Assembly (NCBI GenBank): GCA_003136355.1
Contig: PLED01000096.1
Span: forward strand, 1-46,916
Direction of reading: 5' to 3'
DNA from: Vulcanimicrobiota bacterium
GTDB lineage: Bacteria > Vulcanimicrobiota > Vulcanimicrobiia > Vulcanimicrobiales > Vulcanimicrobiaceae
Length of the DNA stretch: 46,916 bases
Each line of letters starts with the position of its first letter. The stretch's first letter is position 1. The position numbers were made by a program, and so were the translations under genes. Below are positions 24,989 through 33,781 of this stretch, one piece after another. The notes below the pieces were generated by a model. The model worked only from the letters and a program-made list of their open reading frames with translations. It searched no databases and had not been told where the DNA came from.

Positions 24989-26382
24989 GCGCCAACCTCC
25001 AATGGGGAGGGCGCTTTCAGGCCGCGCCGGATCCGGCGCTGATCGCTTTCGGTTCGTCGCTTGCAGACGATCTCGTGCTCGCGCCGTTCGACGTGCAGTG
25101 TTCGCGCGCGCACGTGCAGGGGTTGCGCGGGGGCAAGATCCTTTTGCAGGCGCAGGCGGACGATCTCTTGACCGCGCTCGACCGCATCGCCGCAGAGATT
25201 GAGAGCGGCGAGTTTTCGGCGTTTGCGTGGAATTGCGGCGCCGAAGATATCCACGGCGCGATCGATGCGCGCGTACGCGAACTCACGCCCGCGGGCGAGC
25301 AGCTGCATACGGGACGCAGCCGGAACGATCAGGTCGCAACCACGCTGCTGCTTTATGCTGCCGAACGCGCGGAAAATGGTAAGGCGCTCGTTGCGCGCAT
25401 TATCGGGCGGCTGCTCGATTACGCCGAGAACGAACTCAAAGCCGAAACGTTAATCGCGGGCACGACGCATTGGCAGCCGGCACAACCGGTGCTGTTGGCC
25501 TTTTATCTCGGTGCCATTGCCGAAGCATTCAATCGCGACATGCACCGGTTTTCGGAGACGGCGAATAAGGCGATGGAGGCGTGTCCGCTCGGCTCGGGCG
25601 CTTTGGCGGGCTCGACGCTGCCGCTCGATCGCAAGGTCGCATGCGCGTCGCTGGGATTCCGCGAGCCGACACGCAACGCGCTCGATGCGATTGGGAATCG
25701 CGACGGGGCGCTGGACGTGGCGCACGCATTCGTGCGCGCCCTCGTAGACGCCGCACGCATGAGTGAGGAACTCGTCATTTGGTTTACGCCGGCATTTGGC
25801 TACGCGCGCCTGGGCGACACGGCCTCGACCGGATCGAGTTTGATGCCGCAGAAACGCAATCCCGATCCGTTCGAGCTCGTGCGCGCGACGGCGGCGGATC
25901 TTAGCGCGCGTTACGCGGGTGCGGTGTCGTCGATCGCGACGCTCGGATTTTCCTATCATCGCGATTTGCAAGTCACGAAGGCCATCATCATCGCGATTGT
26001 CGAGCGCGGTATGGCGGCGCTCGGCGCCTTCGAGAGCGCGCTTTCCCACGTGACGTTCGAGCGCGAGCGGATGAATGCGTTGGCCGATGCGAACTTCACG
26101 GTTGCAACGGACGTTGCGGATGCGCTCATCGCAAACGGCGTGTCCGCGCGGGAAGCACACGCGGCGGTCGGCGCGGCGGTGACGCGCGCCGAAGAAGAAG
26201 GTCGCGGGCTGGATTCGACGGACTTGGCCCGGATGGCCGAAGAAGCGCAGCTGTCAGGACTCGAGGCGCCGCTCACCGCGCAAGCGTCGGTGCGGGCGAA
26301 GAAGACGTTCGGTTCGACGCATCCCGAAGAAGTCGCGCGCGCGCTCGGAACGCTGCGCCGCGAACTGGAGGCCACATCGTGA
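24985..26382 (+). CDS. argH: Argininosuccinate lyase
   Basis: The 465-aa fumarase-superfamily enzyme releases arginine and fumarate. It shows NLQWGGRF at the N-terminus, the first conserved block LHTGRSRNDQVAT, TTHWQPAQPV with a catalytic His, and the superfamily signature GSSLMPQKRNPD (mobile Ser loop). It overlaps argG and argC by 4 nt each. Confidence 0.97.
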   Translation: MSANLQWGGRFQAAPDPALIAFGSSLADDLVLAPFDVQCSRAHVQGLRGGKILLQAQADDLLTALDRIAAEIESGEFSAFAWNCGAEDIHGAIDARVRELTPAGEQLHTGRSRNDQVATTLLLYAAERAENGKALVARIIGRLLDYAENELKAETLIAGTTHWQPAQPVLLAFYLGAIAEAFNRDMHRFSETANKAMEACPLGSGALAGSTLPLDRKVACASLGFREPTRNALDAIGNRDGALDVAHAFVRALVDAARMSEELVIWFTPAFGYARLGDTASTGSSLMPQKRNPDPFELVRATAADLSARYAGAVSSIATLGFSYHRDLQVTKAIIIAIVERGMAALGAFESALSHVTFERERMNALADANFTVATDVADALIANGVSAREAHAAVGAAVTRAEEEGRGLDSTDLARMAEEAQLSGLEAPLTAQASVRAKKTFGSTHPEEVARALGTLRRELEATS

Positions 26383-27392
26383 CGCGGGTGCACGTGTGGG
26401 GCGCGTCGGGATACGGCGCATCGGAAGCGATCGTGTCTTTATCCGCGCATCCGCTGGTCGAATTGGGATTGCTGGAAAGCGCGAGTCTCGGCGGCGAGCC
26501 CGTTGGTTTGCATTTTCCGCGGTTGCGTACGCTCGATCGCTTTTTCGATTTTCCAGGCGCGATCTTGAGCGCGATCGGGCCGGACGACGTTGTCATCATG
26601 GGCGGAGCGCATGGTTCCGCCAAAGAGGTCGCGCCGAAGTTTTTGGAAGCGGGCGCGCGCGTGATCGACCTCTCCGAAGATTTCCGGCTGGCGCCGACGC
26701 GGGCGGTCTACGGGTTTCCCGAGCGTTACAAGGCGCAGATTGCCGGCGCGCGGTTCGTTGCGAATCCGGGGTGTTATCCAACCGCGACGCTGCTTGCGGT
26801 GCTGCCGCTGGCTCCATTCGACGTTACGCAGATCATCGTTGACGCGAAGAGCGGCATCACGGGCGCGGGACGTAAGCCGTCGGTGCGCGCGCTCTATGCC
26901 GAAGTTGCCGGCGATATTCACGCGTATGGTTTGGAAGGGCACCGGCACGAGGCCGAGATCGTGCAAGAGTTAAGCGCGGCGGGAATCGATGCGCCGCTAC
27001 TTTTTACGCCGCACGTCGTTCCGCTCGCGCGCGGGATGCTCGCCGATGCGTACATCGTGATGCGCTCTGTGCCGGATGCGAGCGCGGTGCGCGCTGCGTA
27101 CGCGCGGTATTATGCGGGCAATCCTTTTGTGCGCTTACTCGACGCGGGTGTGTCGCCGAGCGTTGCCGCGGTCGCATACACCAACGATGCGGAGATCGCG
27201 GTATCGGTCCACGGTAACGTGGTGCGAGCGATCTGCGCGATCGACAACCTCGGCAAAGGGGCCGCGACACAAGCCGTGATGAACATGAATATCATGATGG
27301 GATTTCCGGAGCAGAGTGGGTTGGTTGCGCGCCCTCTCGCTACGCTCGAGGTCCTTCGACCGGGCGCGCCGACGGCGCGCCGCTCAGGATGA
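26379..27392 (+). CDS. argC: N-acetyl-gamma-glutamyl-phosphate reductase, repeat-extended C-terminus
   Basis: The 337-aa enzyme reduces acetylglutamyl phosphate with NADPH. It has the NADP loop WGASGYGASE, catalytic NPGCYPTA and HRHEAEI. Initiation at GTG 26379 overlaps the argH stop. The family normally ends around MGFPEQSGL; here about 20 extra residues (ARPLATLEVLRPGAPTARRSG) are encoded by repeat copy 9, which also provides the TGA stop. The extension is probably tolerated because it follows the last conserved residue. Confidence 0.95.
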   Translation: MTRVHVWGASGYGASEAIVSLSAHPLVELGLLESASLGGEPVGLHFPRLRTLDRFFDFPGAILSAIGPDDVVIMGGAHGSAKEVAPKFLEAGARVIDLSEDFRLAPTRAVYGFPERYKAQIAGARFVANPGCYPTATLLAVLPLAPFDVTQIIVDAKSGITGAGRKPSVRALYAEVAGDIHAYGLEGHRHEAEIVQELSAAGIDAPLLFTPHVVPLARGMLADAYIVMRSVPDASAVRAAYARYYAGNPFVRLLDAGVSPSVAAVAYTNDAEIAVSVHGNVVRAICAIDNLGKGAATQAVMNMNIMMGFPEQSGLVARPLATLEVLRPGAPTARRSG

Positions 27393-27394
27393 CA
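27331..27394 (+). repeat. Dispersed repeat copy 9, forming the argC 3' end
   Basis: GCCCTCTCGCTACGCTCGAGGTCCTTCGACCG, then GGCGCGCC GAC GGCGCGCC, then GCTCAGGATGACAA. The 8-bp self-complementary GGCGCGCC is duplicated and gives a very stable stem. The terminal GGATGAC contains both the argC stop and a possible argJ start (ATGA). Confidence 0.88.
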
Positions 27395-28621
27395 AGTAGT
27401 AATAAAATGATCGATCAACTCATACTGCCGCGGTTGGTGGCACTAAACGGTGGACTCGGAAACGTGCCCGGCGTGCGGTTAGCCGGCGTGCATGCGGGCG
27501 TGAAGAAGCGCAAGCGTGATTTGGCGCTGATTGCTTTTGACGGGCCGCAAGCGTGTGCTTCCGTTGTAACGACCAACGAAATTAAAGCCGCGCCGGTCTT
27601 GGTGACGCGCGAATCGCTCAAAACGCACGATTCGCAGATGCGCGCGATCGTCTGCAATTCCGGCAACGCAAACGCGTGTACGGGGACGAAAGGCGAACGC
27701 GACGCGCGCGCGACCGCGCGCCAAGCCGCGGCGCTGCTGGGAATTCCGAAGCAAAGCGTGGTGATCGCATCTACGGGCGTGATCGGCGTGCCGCTGCCGA
27801 TCGATCGCATCTCAAAATCGCTCGAGCGGGCTGCGGCGGACCTCGAGGCGGGGAGCGAAGCGGCGTGGGATGCAGCCGAAGCCATCATGACGACAGACCG
27901 TGTGCCGAAGTTGGCGGCGTACGCATTCTATGACGGCGAAAAACGCTACGTTGTGGGCGGTATCGCCAAAGGCTCGGGCATGATCGCCCCCAATCTTGCG
28001 ACGATGCTGGCATTTATCGCGACCGACGCGCCGATGTCGCAGGCCGATCTGCAGCGTCATCTGGTGGAAGCTGCCGACCGAAGCTTCAATATGATTTCCG
28101 TTGACGGCGATATGTCGACCAACGATTCGGCGTATGCGTTCGCTCCGATTGCGGAAACCGCTGCGCCCAAACATTTCGGCGCGGCACTCAACAAGCTGTG
28201 CGAGGAACTCGCGCAGGCCATGGTGGCGGACGGTGAAGGCGCGACCAAGACGCTCACGGTGCACGTGACCGGCGCCAAGGATGAGGCGCAGGCGCGCACG
28301 GTCACGCGCTCGATCATCAATCGCAATTCGGTGAAGTCGATGATCAATGGTGAGGATCCAAATTGGGGGCGCATAGTTGCCGCCGCCGGTGAGGCGCGGT
28401 GCGGCATGGATCCGGAGAAGTGGTCGCTCTATCTCAACGATCTGTTATGGGTCGACGTGGGCGCAGTCGAAGTGCTTTCGGAAGCCGAGGGGCACCGCGA
28501 GCTCGAGCACAAGAGCATTACGATCCGGCTCGACCTCGGCATCGGTCCCGCCGCAGCGACGGGTTGGGCTTGCGACATCTCGCGCGACTGGGTGCGCATC
28601 AATGCCAGTTACCGGACGTAG
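27389..28621 (+). CDS. argJ: Bifunctional ornithine acetyltransferase / N-acetylglutamate synthase
   Basis: The 410-aa autoprocessing enzyme recycles the acetyl group from acetylornithine to glutamate, which explains the absence of argA and argE here. The autocleavage region KGSGMIAPNLATML (Ala-Thr bond, Thr nucleophile) is intact, as are CNSGNANACTG and the C-terminal NSVKSMINGEDPNWGRI. The first ATG (27389) lies in repeat copy 9 and overlaps argC's stop. ATG 27407 (MIDQLILPRL) is the more family-like start, which would leave a 14-nt gap. Confidence 0.95.
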   Translation: MTSSNKMIDQLILPRLVALNGGLGNVPGVRLAGVHAGVKKRKRDLALIAFDGPQACASVVTTNEIKAAPVLVTRESLKTHDSQMRAIVCNSGNANACTGTKGERDARATARQAAALLGIPKQSVVIASTGVIGVPLPIDRISKSLERAAADLEAGSEAAWDAAEAIMTTDRVPKLAAYAFYDGEKRYVVGGIAKGSGMIAPNLATMLAFIATDAPMSQADLQRHLVEAADRSFNMISVDGDMSTNDSAYAFAPIAETAAPKHFGAALNKLCEELAQAMVADGEGATKTLTVHVTGAKDEAQARTVTRSIINRNSVKSMINGEDPNWGRIVAAAGEARCGMDPEKWSLYLNDLLWVDVGAVEVLSEAEGHRELEHKSITIRLDLGIGPAAATGWACDISRDWVRINASYRT

Positions 28622-29817
28622 TGGATAACCACTTACTCCAGAATTATCGCAGTGCGCCGGTTACGATCGTGCGCGGCGAGGGATGTTATCTTTTCGATGA
28701 TAAGGGCACGCGCTATCTCGACATGATCGGCGGCATTGCGGTATGCGCATTGGGGCACGCGCATCCCGGCATCGCCGAGGCGATTTCAAAACAGGCGCAT
28801 ACGCTGGTGCAATCGAGCAATCTTTTCGAACACGAGCCGGCGCGCTCGCTGGCAAACGAGCTGGCGAAGCGCTCGGAGTTCGACCGCGTCTTTTTCTGCA
28901 ACTCCGGCGCGGAGGCGAACGAAGCCGCCATCAAGCTCGCGCGCAAGTTCGCCTATCGAAACGGCGATACGAAACGCCGCACGATTCTTTCCTGTAACGG
29001 CAGTTTTCACGGGCGCACACTCGGCGCGCTGGCGGCGACGCCGAACGAGAAATATCAAGAGGGCTTTGGCCCGCTGCCCGGCGGTTTCCGCTACACGCCG
29101 TTCAACGATATCGAAGCGCTGAGGGCAGCGATCGACGATACGGTGGCCGCGTTCATCGTCGAGCCGGTGCAAGGAGAAAGCGGCGTCATTCCCGCAGCGC
29201 GAGAATTTTTGCAAGCGGCACGCGAGCTGTGCACGCAACACAGGGCGCTGTTGATCTTCGACGAGATCCAGTGCGGCATGGGGCGCATCGGCCCGCTCTT
29301 CGCGTTTCAACATTTCGGCGTGCGTCCGGATGTTATCACGATTGCCAAAGCGCTCGCCAACGGTTTGCCGATCGGCGCGATGCTGCTGACCGAACAGGTC
29401 GCAAGCGGTTTGCAGCCGGGCGATCACGGCACGACATTCGGCGGCTCGCCGGTACCGTGCGCGGCGGGACTCGCGCATATGCGGATTCGCGACGAAAGTG
29501 GGTTGCAGCAAAACGTCGAGCGCATGTCGGCGGTGCTGTTTAGCGGATTGCGCGAGATTGCACATGAGTTTCCGGACGTTTTCAGCGCGCCGCGGGGCCT
29601 CGGACTGCTTGCGGGCCTTCCCGTCAAAGAGCCGCACGACGCGGCCACGTTGGTGACGCACGCGCGCGAAAATGCTCGCGTGCTTTTCAATAAGGCCGGC
29701 AACAACACGATGCGGTTCGCGCCGCCGCTGATCGTTAGTGAAGATCAGCTATCGGTCGCGATGAGGGCACTGAGGGACGCGGCGCGGTCACTCTCGGTTC
29801 CGGTCGCAGCAAAATAA
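28621..29817 (+). CDS. argD: Acetylornithine aminotransferase
   Basis: The 398-aa class-III PLP aminotransferase has FCNSGAEANEAAIKLAR, SFHGRTLGALAAT, VEPVQGESGVIPA, LIFDEIQCGMGR and the PLP lysine in ITIAKALANGLPIGAML. GTG 28621 overlaps the argJ TAG by one base, and the reading VDNHLLQNYRSAPVTI matches the family N-terminus. The ORF-track start at 28399 lies in argJ in another frame. Confidence 0.96.
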   Translation: MDNHLLQNYRSAPVTIVRGEGCYLFDDKGTRYLDMIGGIAVCALGHAHPGIAEAISKQAHTLVQSSNLFEHEPARSLANELAKRSEFDRVFFCNSGAEANEAAIKLARKFAYRNGDTKRRTILSCNGSFHGRTLGALAATPNEKYQEGFGPLPGGFRYTPFNDIEALRAAIDDTVAAFIVEPVQGESGVIPAAREFLQAARELCTQHRALLIFDEIQCGMGRIGPLFAFQHFGVRPDVITIAKALANGLPIGAMLLTEQVASGLQPGDHGTTFGGSPVPCAAGLAHMRIRDESGLQQNVERMSAVLFSGLREIAHEFPDVFSAPRGLGLLAGLPVKEPHDAATLVTHARENARVLFNKAGNNTMRFAPPLIVSEDQLSVAMRALRDAARSLSVPVAAK

Positions 29818-29852
29818 GCACCCAGCGAGAGAAGGCCGATAAACTAAGAGCG

Positions 29853-30593
29853 TTGCATCACGGCGATCGGCCGCTGGTGCTCGTCAATGTTTGGGACGTC
29901 GCCGGCGTAAAGATTATTGAGGAGCTCGGCCTACCCGCAGCGGCGACTGCCAGCGCCGCGATTTCGGCGTCGCTCGGGTATGACGACAACGAAGCCATTG
30001 GCCGGGATCTCATGCTGGCGAGCGTTGCCCGCATTGCGGGCGCGGTCGATATTCCGGTGACGGCGGATCTTGAGGCGGGTTATGGGCCTTCGATTGAGGA
30101 CGCGATCGCGACGGCGCGGGGAGCGATTGAAGTCGGAGCGGTAGGCTTGAATTTTGAGGATTCGGCGCACAAGGGCACGTCCGCGTTGTACGATGCCGGT
30201 TTGCAAGCCGAGCGAATCAAAGCGATCCGCCGAACCGGTGAAGAGCTCGGCGTTCCGCTTGTGATCAACGCGCGCACCGATGTATTCTTCCGCACGGAGT
30301 TACCGGACGACGAGAAGTTTCGCGAAAGCGTACGGCGCGCGGCGATTTACTTGGAGGCGGGGGCCGATTGCATCTACGTGCTGGGGCCGACAGACGAAGA
30401 TGTGATCGCACGGCTTGTGAAAGCGATTCCGGCACCCCTAAATATGCTCGCATTGCCCGATGCGCCGCCGATCGCGCGCATGGCCGAGCTCGGGGTAAAG
30501 CGCATCAGCTTCGGTCCGCGTCCGATGCGTCTCGCGATGAAGGCTTTTCGCGAGGCAGCGCAACGCGTTCGCGATCTCGGGACGTTTCCTTAA
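29853..30593 (+). CDS. Isocitrate lyase/PEP mutase superfamily protein
   Basis: The protein has about 246 residues from TTG 29853 and an (alpha/beta)8 phosphoenolpyruvate-mutase-like fold. Motifs are VLVNVWDVAGVKIIEELG, TADLEAGYG (metal-binding Asp), GLNFEDSA and INARTDVFF. The exact substrate is unknown; family members include oxaloacetate decarboxylase and methylisocitrate-lyase-like enzymes. The upstream in-frame residues STQREKADKLRAL match the usual N-terminus of the family but lack an ATG, GTG or TTG. Either an ATA at 29814 overlapping the argD stop is used, or the protein is N-terminally shortened. It is last gene before the terminator and likely cotranscribed with the arginine genes. 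Confidence 0.85.
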   Translation: MHHGDRPLVLVNVWDVAGVKIIEELGLPAAATASAAISASLGYDDNEAIGRDLMLASVARIAGAVDIPVTADLEAGYGPSIEDAIATARGAIEVGAVGLNFEDSAHKGTSALYDAGLQAERIKAIRRTGEELGVPLVINARTDVFFRTELPDDEKFRESVRRAAIYLEAGADCIYVLGPTDEDVIARLVKAIPAPLNMLALPDAPPIARMAELGVKRISFGPRPMRLAMKAFREAAQRVRDLGTFP

Positions 30594-30604
30594 TAGTATT
30601 AAAG

Positions 30605-30634
30605 AAAGGAGCACTCTTTCGGGTGCTCCTTTTT
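30605..30634 (+). terminator. Intrinsic (Rho-independent) terminator
   Basis: AAAGGAGCAC TCTTTCGG GTGCTCCTTTT forms a 10-bp stem running into a T tract. It lies 12 bp after the PEP-mutase-like gene, where it would end the long argF-to-30593 transcript. It is the clearest intrinsic terminator in the window. Confidence 0.9.
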
Positions 30635-30660
30635 GATGGTGTGAGCTCTGCCGCGGTTAG

Positions 30661-30674
30661 TCCTTCGACTCGCT
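30661..30674 (+). repeat. Truncated repeat end (copy 10)
   Basis: TCCTTCGACTCGCT is the left end of the repeat only. The stop codon of the peptide-binding protein lies at its edge. It is short, so membership is tentative. Confidence 0.4.
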
Positions 30675-32340
30675 AGTCGCCGGATAAGCGCCAGTTGGCA
30701 ACGTTCCAAAAGACGCTGTCGCTCGAGCCGCTCTCGCCGTGCAAGCGTGACGTGAACGTGTCGATCTCGCGGCGCTGGTAGATGAGAATAATCGGCAGCT
30801 CTTGATAGAGCAGCCGTTGGAGTTGCGCATAGATCGCTTTGCGTTTGGCGAGATCGAAGGTGCTGCGCCCGGCGGCGAGTAGCGCATCGATGCGCGGATC
30901 GCAGATGCGCGACTTGTTGTAGCCGTGCGGCGGGACGTTGCCGCAGGCGAATTGATCGGTGGTGTCCGGATCGTCGCCGTTGACGAACGAATAGAGCGCG
31001 AGATTGAATTTTCCGCCGTAGACCGGGCCACCCGAGCTAACGGGAGCGACGAACTGAGTGACGTTGAACGCTTTAAGCTCGACGCGCGCACCGACCGCGC
31101 GTTCGTACTGCGTGACCAGATTGCCCATGATCGCGTCGCCCGGCGTCGCCGCCTGAATGACCATGAGCAAATCGAGCGCCATACCGTTTTTCACGCGTAC
31201 GCCGTTCGGGCCGACATGCCAGCCGGCGGATTCTAAAAGCGCGCGCGCGCCGGACGGATCGTAGGGAATGTCGGGATACGCATTTTTGTCGTACGACCAG
31301 ATGAAGAGGCCGCGGCCGGCGTGGTCGCTGTTGAGCGCACCGCGCGTGCCTTTTGAAACGAGACCGCGAATGTCGATCGCTTGGGCGAGAGCGTGACGCA
31401 CGCGCGGGTTGTTCGTTTGTGGCGATTGCGTATTAAAGATGATCGAGCCGACGGCGCTGACCGGCGTGCTGAGCACGCGGTAACCGGGAATCTTGACAAG
31501 CAGTCGGTATTGCGCGAAGTCTTGGGCGTTGAAGTAGCCTTGGACTTCGTGCGTCTGCAGTAAATTGAGCGCGGTCTGCGCGTCGGGGATGAAACGGATG
31601 ACCAGGTGCTCGATGCGCGGCTTTCCCCCGAAGTAATACGGATTGGCGTGCATCTCGACGCGATCGCCATGCAGCCAGCTGTCGACGACGTACGGTCCCG
31701 AGCCGATCGGTTTGCGGTCGAAGTCGATGCGGTTGAAGTCGGGATATTTCGCGAGCAAATGTTTGGGCAGAATAGGAAAGCCTTGCGGCGCCATCACGAG
31801 CGTGAGCAGTGGCGAGAACGGTTCTTTCAAGTGGAGAACGAGGGTCGTCGGGTTCGGGGCTTGCGCGGATGCGATGCGGTCGTAGCCATAACGCGACTGC
31901 ACGTTGTTCGCCGGGTTGTTTACCGCGTCGATCGACCAAACGCAGTCGCTTGCGGTGAGCGGTTGGCCATCGGCGAACCGCACGTTCTTTCGCAGATGGT
32001 AGGTAACGGTGCGGCCGTCGGCGCTGATGCCGCCGTTCGCGATCGACGGAACGGCTGTGGCGACGTCCGGCACGAGTTCGCCGCGATCGTCGTATTTCAC
32101 GAGAAACGAGAAGAGCAGCTCGCCCCATTGCGTCTGCGACTGTCCGTTTTCGAGGGCGGGGTTGAGCGACATCGGCTCGCGCTGCTGCACGATGGCGAGG
32201 GTCGATCGGCCGATGGCGCTGCGTTGTTGGCCGCCTTGGGCGCACGCCGCGAGCGTCAGCATTAGTACGGCTATCGCGGCCCTCCCTTCGACTCGCTTCG
32301 CTCGCTCAGGACAGGCTGCTCGGGCGTGGTTCGGCTTCAT
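30673..32340 (-). CDS. Peptide/nickel ABC transporter substrate-binding lipoprotein (SBP family 5)
   Basis: The 555-aa periplasmic binding protein anchored by lipid has lipobox LTLAAC (Cys about residue 33). Family-5 signatures are PMSLNPALENGQ, VPDVATAVPSI, TYHLRKNVRFADGQPLTASD, KPIGSGPYVVDSW and NPYYFGGKPRI. No permease or ATPase genes are nearby, so it is an orphan or works with a distant DppBCDF-like system. The first about 20 residues (MKPNHARAACPERAKRVEG) come from repeat copy 11 and give the basic n-region; the only other ATG (MLTLAAC) would leave no usable signal peptide. The ATG overlaps the tsaD stop (ATGA). Confidence 0.9.
   Translation of the reverse strand: MKPNHARAACPERAKRVEGRAAIAVLMLTLAACAQGGQQRSAIGRSTLAIVQQREPMSLNPALENGQSQTQWGELLFSFLVKYDDRGELVPDVATAVPSIANGGISADGRTVTYHLRKNVRFADGQPLTASDCVWSIDAVNNPANNVQSRYGYDRIASAQAPNPTTLVLHLKEPFSPLLTLVMAPQGFPILPKHLLAKYPDFNRIDFDRKPIGSGPYVVDSWLHGDRVEMHANPYYFGGKPRIEHLVIRFIPDAQTALNLLQTHEVQGYFNAQDFAQYRLLVKIPGYRVLSTPVSAVGSIIFNTQSPQTNNPRVRHALAQAIDIRGLVSKGTRGALNSDHAGRGLFIWSYDKNAYPDIPYDPSGARALLESAGWHVGPNGVRVKNGMALDLLMVIQAATPGDAIMGNLVTQYERAVGARVELKAFNVTQFVAPVSSGGPVYGGKFNLALYSFVNGDDPDTTDQFACGNVPPHGYNKSRICDPRIDALLAAGRSTFDLAKRKAIYAQLQRLLYQELPIILIYQRREIDTFTSRLHGESGSSDSVFWNVANWRLSGD
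32281..32329 (+). repeat. Dispersed repeat copy 11, inside a signal-peptide coding region
   Basis: CCTCCCTTCGACTCGCTTCGCTCGCTCAGGACAGGCTGCTCGGGCGTGG is a rearranged copy of the repeat: left end, GCTCAGGA core, then a second GCTGCTCGGG arm. Read on the minus strand it encodes the charged leader of the SBP lipoprotein. Confidence 0.75.
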
Positions 32341-33344
32341 AACTCGAACGGCAGGTTGGGATCCGCCGATAGCGTCAGCGGATCCACGCGCACCGCTTCG
32401 CCTTGGTGCGCGGCGGCGGCGCCGATCATGGCGGCGTTGTCGGTGCAGTATTTCGGCGGCGGAATAAAGACCGGGACATTGGTTCGTTTTCCCCAGTCGC
32501 GCAGCGCATGTTGCAGCGCACTATTGGCGGCAACGCCGCCGGAGAGCACAACGCTCGTGTAGGGCTTTCGTTCGAAAGCCATCGCAAGACGCTGCATCAG
32601 CACGTCGACGACGGCGGTTTGAAACGAAGCGGCGATGTCCGCTTTGCTCGCTTTTTTGCCTTCGTCGGATTCGATGAAGTAGCGCACGGCGGTTTTGATA
32701 CCGGAGAAACTCATGTCGAGCGATCCCGGTTCGGCGCGATGGCGCGGAAATTTTATTGCTTGCGGGTTGCCTTCGCGCGCGAGTTTGTCGATTTCGGGGC
32801 CGCCCGGAAACGGAAGGCCGAGTAGACGCGCGGATTTATCGAAGGCTTCGCCGGCGGCGTCGTCGGTCGTGCGGCCGATGACGTGCATCTCCGTGGCGCT
32901 TTCTACTTCGACGAGCTGCGAATGTCCGCCGGAAACGAGTAACGTGAGGAGCGGATAGTGCGGCACGTCGCCGTCGCGATCGAGAAATGTCGCGAAGATG
33001 TGGCCGTGCAAATGGTTGATGCCGTAGAGCGGTTTGTGCAGCGCGAATGCGAGCGCTTTCGCGGATGCAACGCCAACGACGAGACTGCCGATCAATCCCG
33101 GCCCGCGAGTGACGGCGATCCCATCGATTCCATCGAGCGAAACACTCGCGCGCTGCGCGGCATCTTCGATTGCAGCAGAGAGAAGCGCGACATGTTGGCG
33201 GCTGGCGATCTCCGGCACGATGCCGCCGTATTTTGCATGGAACGCGTCTTGGTTCGTCGCGACGCTCGAGCACACGCGAATGCCATCCTCGACTACGGCA
33301 GCGGAGGTGTCGTCGCACGACGTTTCGATGCCCAGAATTAGCAA
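32337..33344 (-). CDS. tsaD: tRNA N6-threonylcarbamoyladenosine biosynthesis protein
   Basis: The 335-aa ASKHA-fold enzyme transfers the threonylcarbamoyl group to A37 of ANN-decoding tRNAs with TsaB/TsaE; it is usually essential. Motifs are LGIETSCDDTSAAVV, metal-binding INHLHGHIFA, LLVSGGHSQLV, GEAFDKSARLLGLPFPGGPEI and VVLSGGVAANSAL. The start is TTG 33344. It sits only 2 nt behind the DUF2442 gene and overlaps the downstream SBP gene, so its expression appears tied to a TA-like operon. No tsaB or tsaE is in the window. Confidence 0.96.
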   Translation of the reverse strand: MLILGIETSCDDTSAAVVEDGIRVCSSVATNQDAFHAKYGGIVPEIASRQHVALLSAAIEDAAQRASVSLDGIDGIAVTRGPGLIGSLVVGVASAKALAFALHKPLYGINHLHGHIFATFLDRDGDVPHYPLLTLLVSGGHSQLVEVESATEMHVIGRTTDDAAGEAFDKSARLLGLPFPGGPEIDKLAREGNPQAIKFPRHRAEPGSLDMSFSGIKTAVRYFIESDEGKKASKADIAASFQTAVVDVLMQRLAMAFERKPYTSVVLSGGVAANSALQHALRDWGKRTNVPVFIPPPKYCTDNAAMIGAAAAHQGEAVRVDPLTLSADPNLPFEL

Positions 33345-33346
33345 GA

Positions 33347-33781
33347 TTATGCGGCCTTGGATTTTTTGGGACGTCCACCTTTGCGGCCGTTGGCCCGCGA
33401 AGCAGCCGCTTTTTTCCGGCTGGTTAGACCTCGGGTTTTTCGCCCAAGGGCCCGGGCAAAAACCGATCCGAGCTCGTCAACGAGAAGACCAGGGACATAG
33501 ATGTCCACGTCAATCTCCCGAAACGTAATACCGTCGCCACCGGGTTGAATTTCCACGCTCGCAAGTTTGGCCGGCTTGGCGCCGGCAAGCTCTCGAATTT
33601 GCTTGCGGGGAAACCTGACGGCGATACCGTTGCGAAGTGTGACATCGAGTACGTCCTGATTGCGACTGTATCTCGCGCAGACCACGTCAAACGGATCGCC
33701 TTTCTTGGTGTTGCGAACTCCCCGATCGTACATGGCATCGGTCAGGGGAGGCACAGGGATACGTGCCGGCACCTTAGCCAT
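33347..33781 (-). CDS. DUF2442-domain protein with basic AT-hook-like tail
   Basis: The 144-aa protein has the DUF2442 core around DVLDVTLRNGIAVRFPRKQI and a C-terminal strongly basic tail, SRKKAAASRANGRKGGRPKK, which resembles an AT-hook. DUF2442 genes are typically paired with DUF4160, as here, and the pair is suspected to be a TA module. This one would be the DNA-binding, antitoxin-like partner (inference). ATG 33781 overlaps the DUF4160 gene by 8 nt; the longer ORF-track start is unlikely. Confidence 0.82.
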   Translation of the reverse strand: MAKVPARIPVPPLTDAMYDRGVRNTKKGDPFDVVCARYSRNQDVLDVTLRNGIAVRFPRKQIRELAGAKPAKLASVEIQPGGDGITFREIDVDIYVPGLLVDELGSVFARALGRKTRGLTSRKKAAASRANGRKGGRPKKSKAA

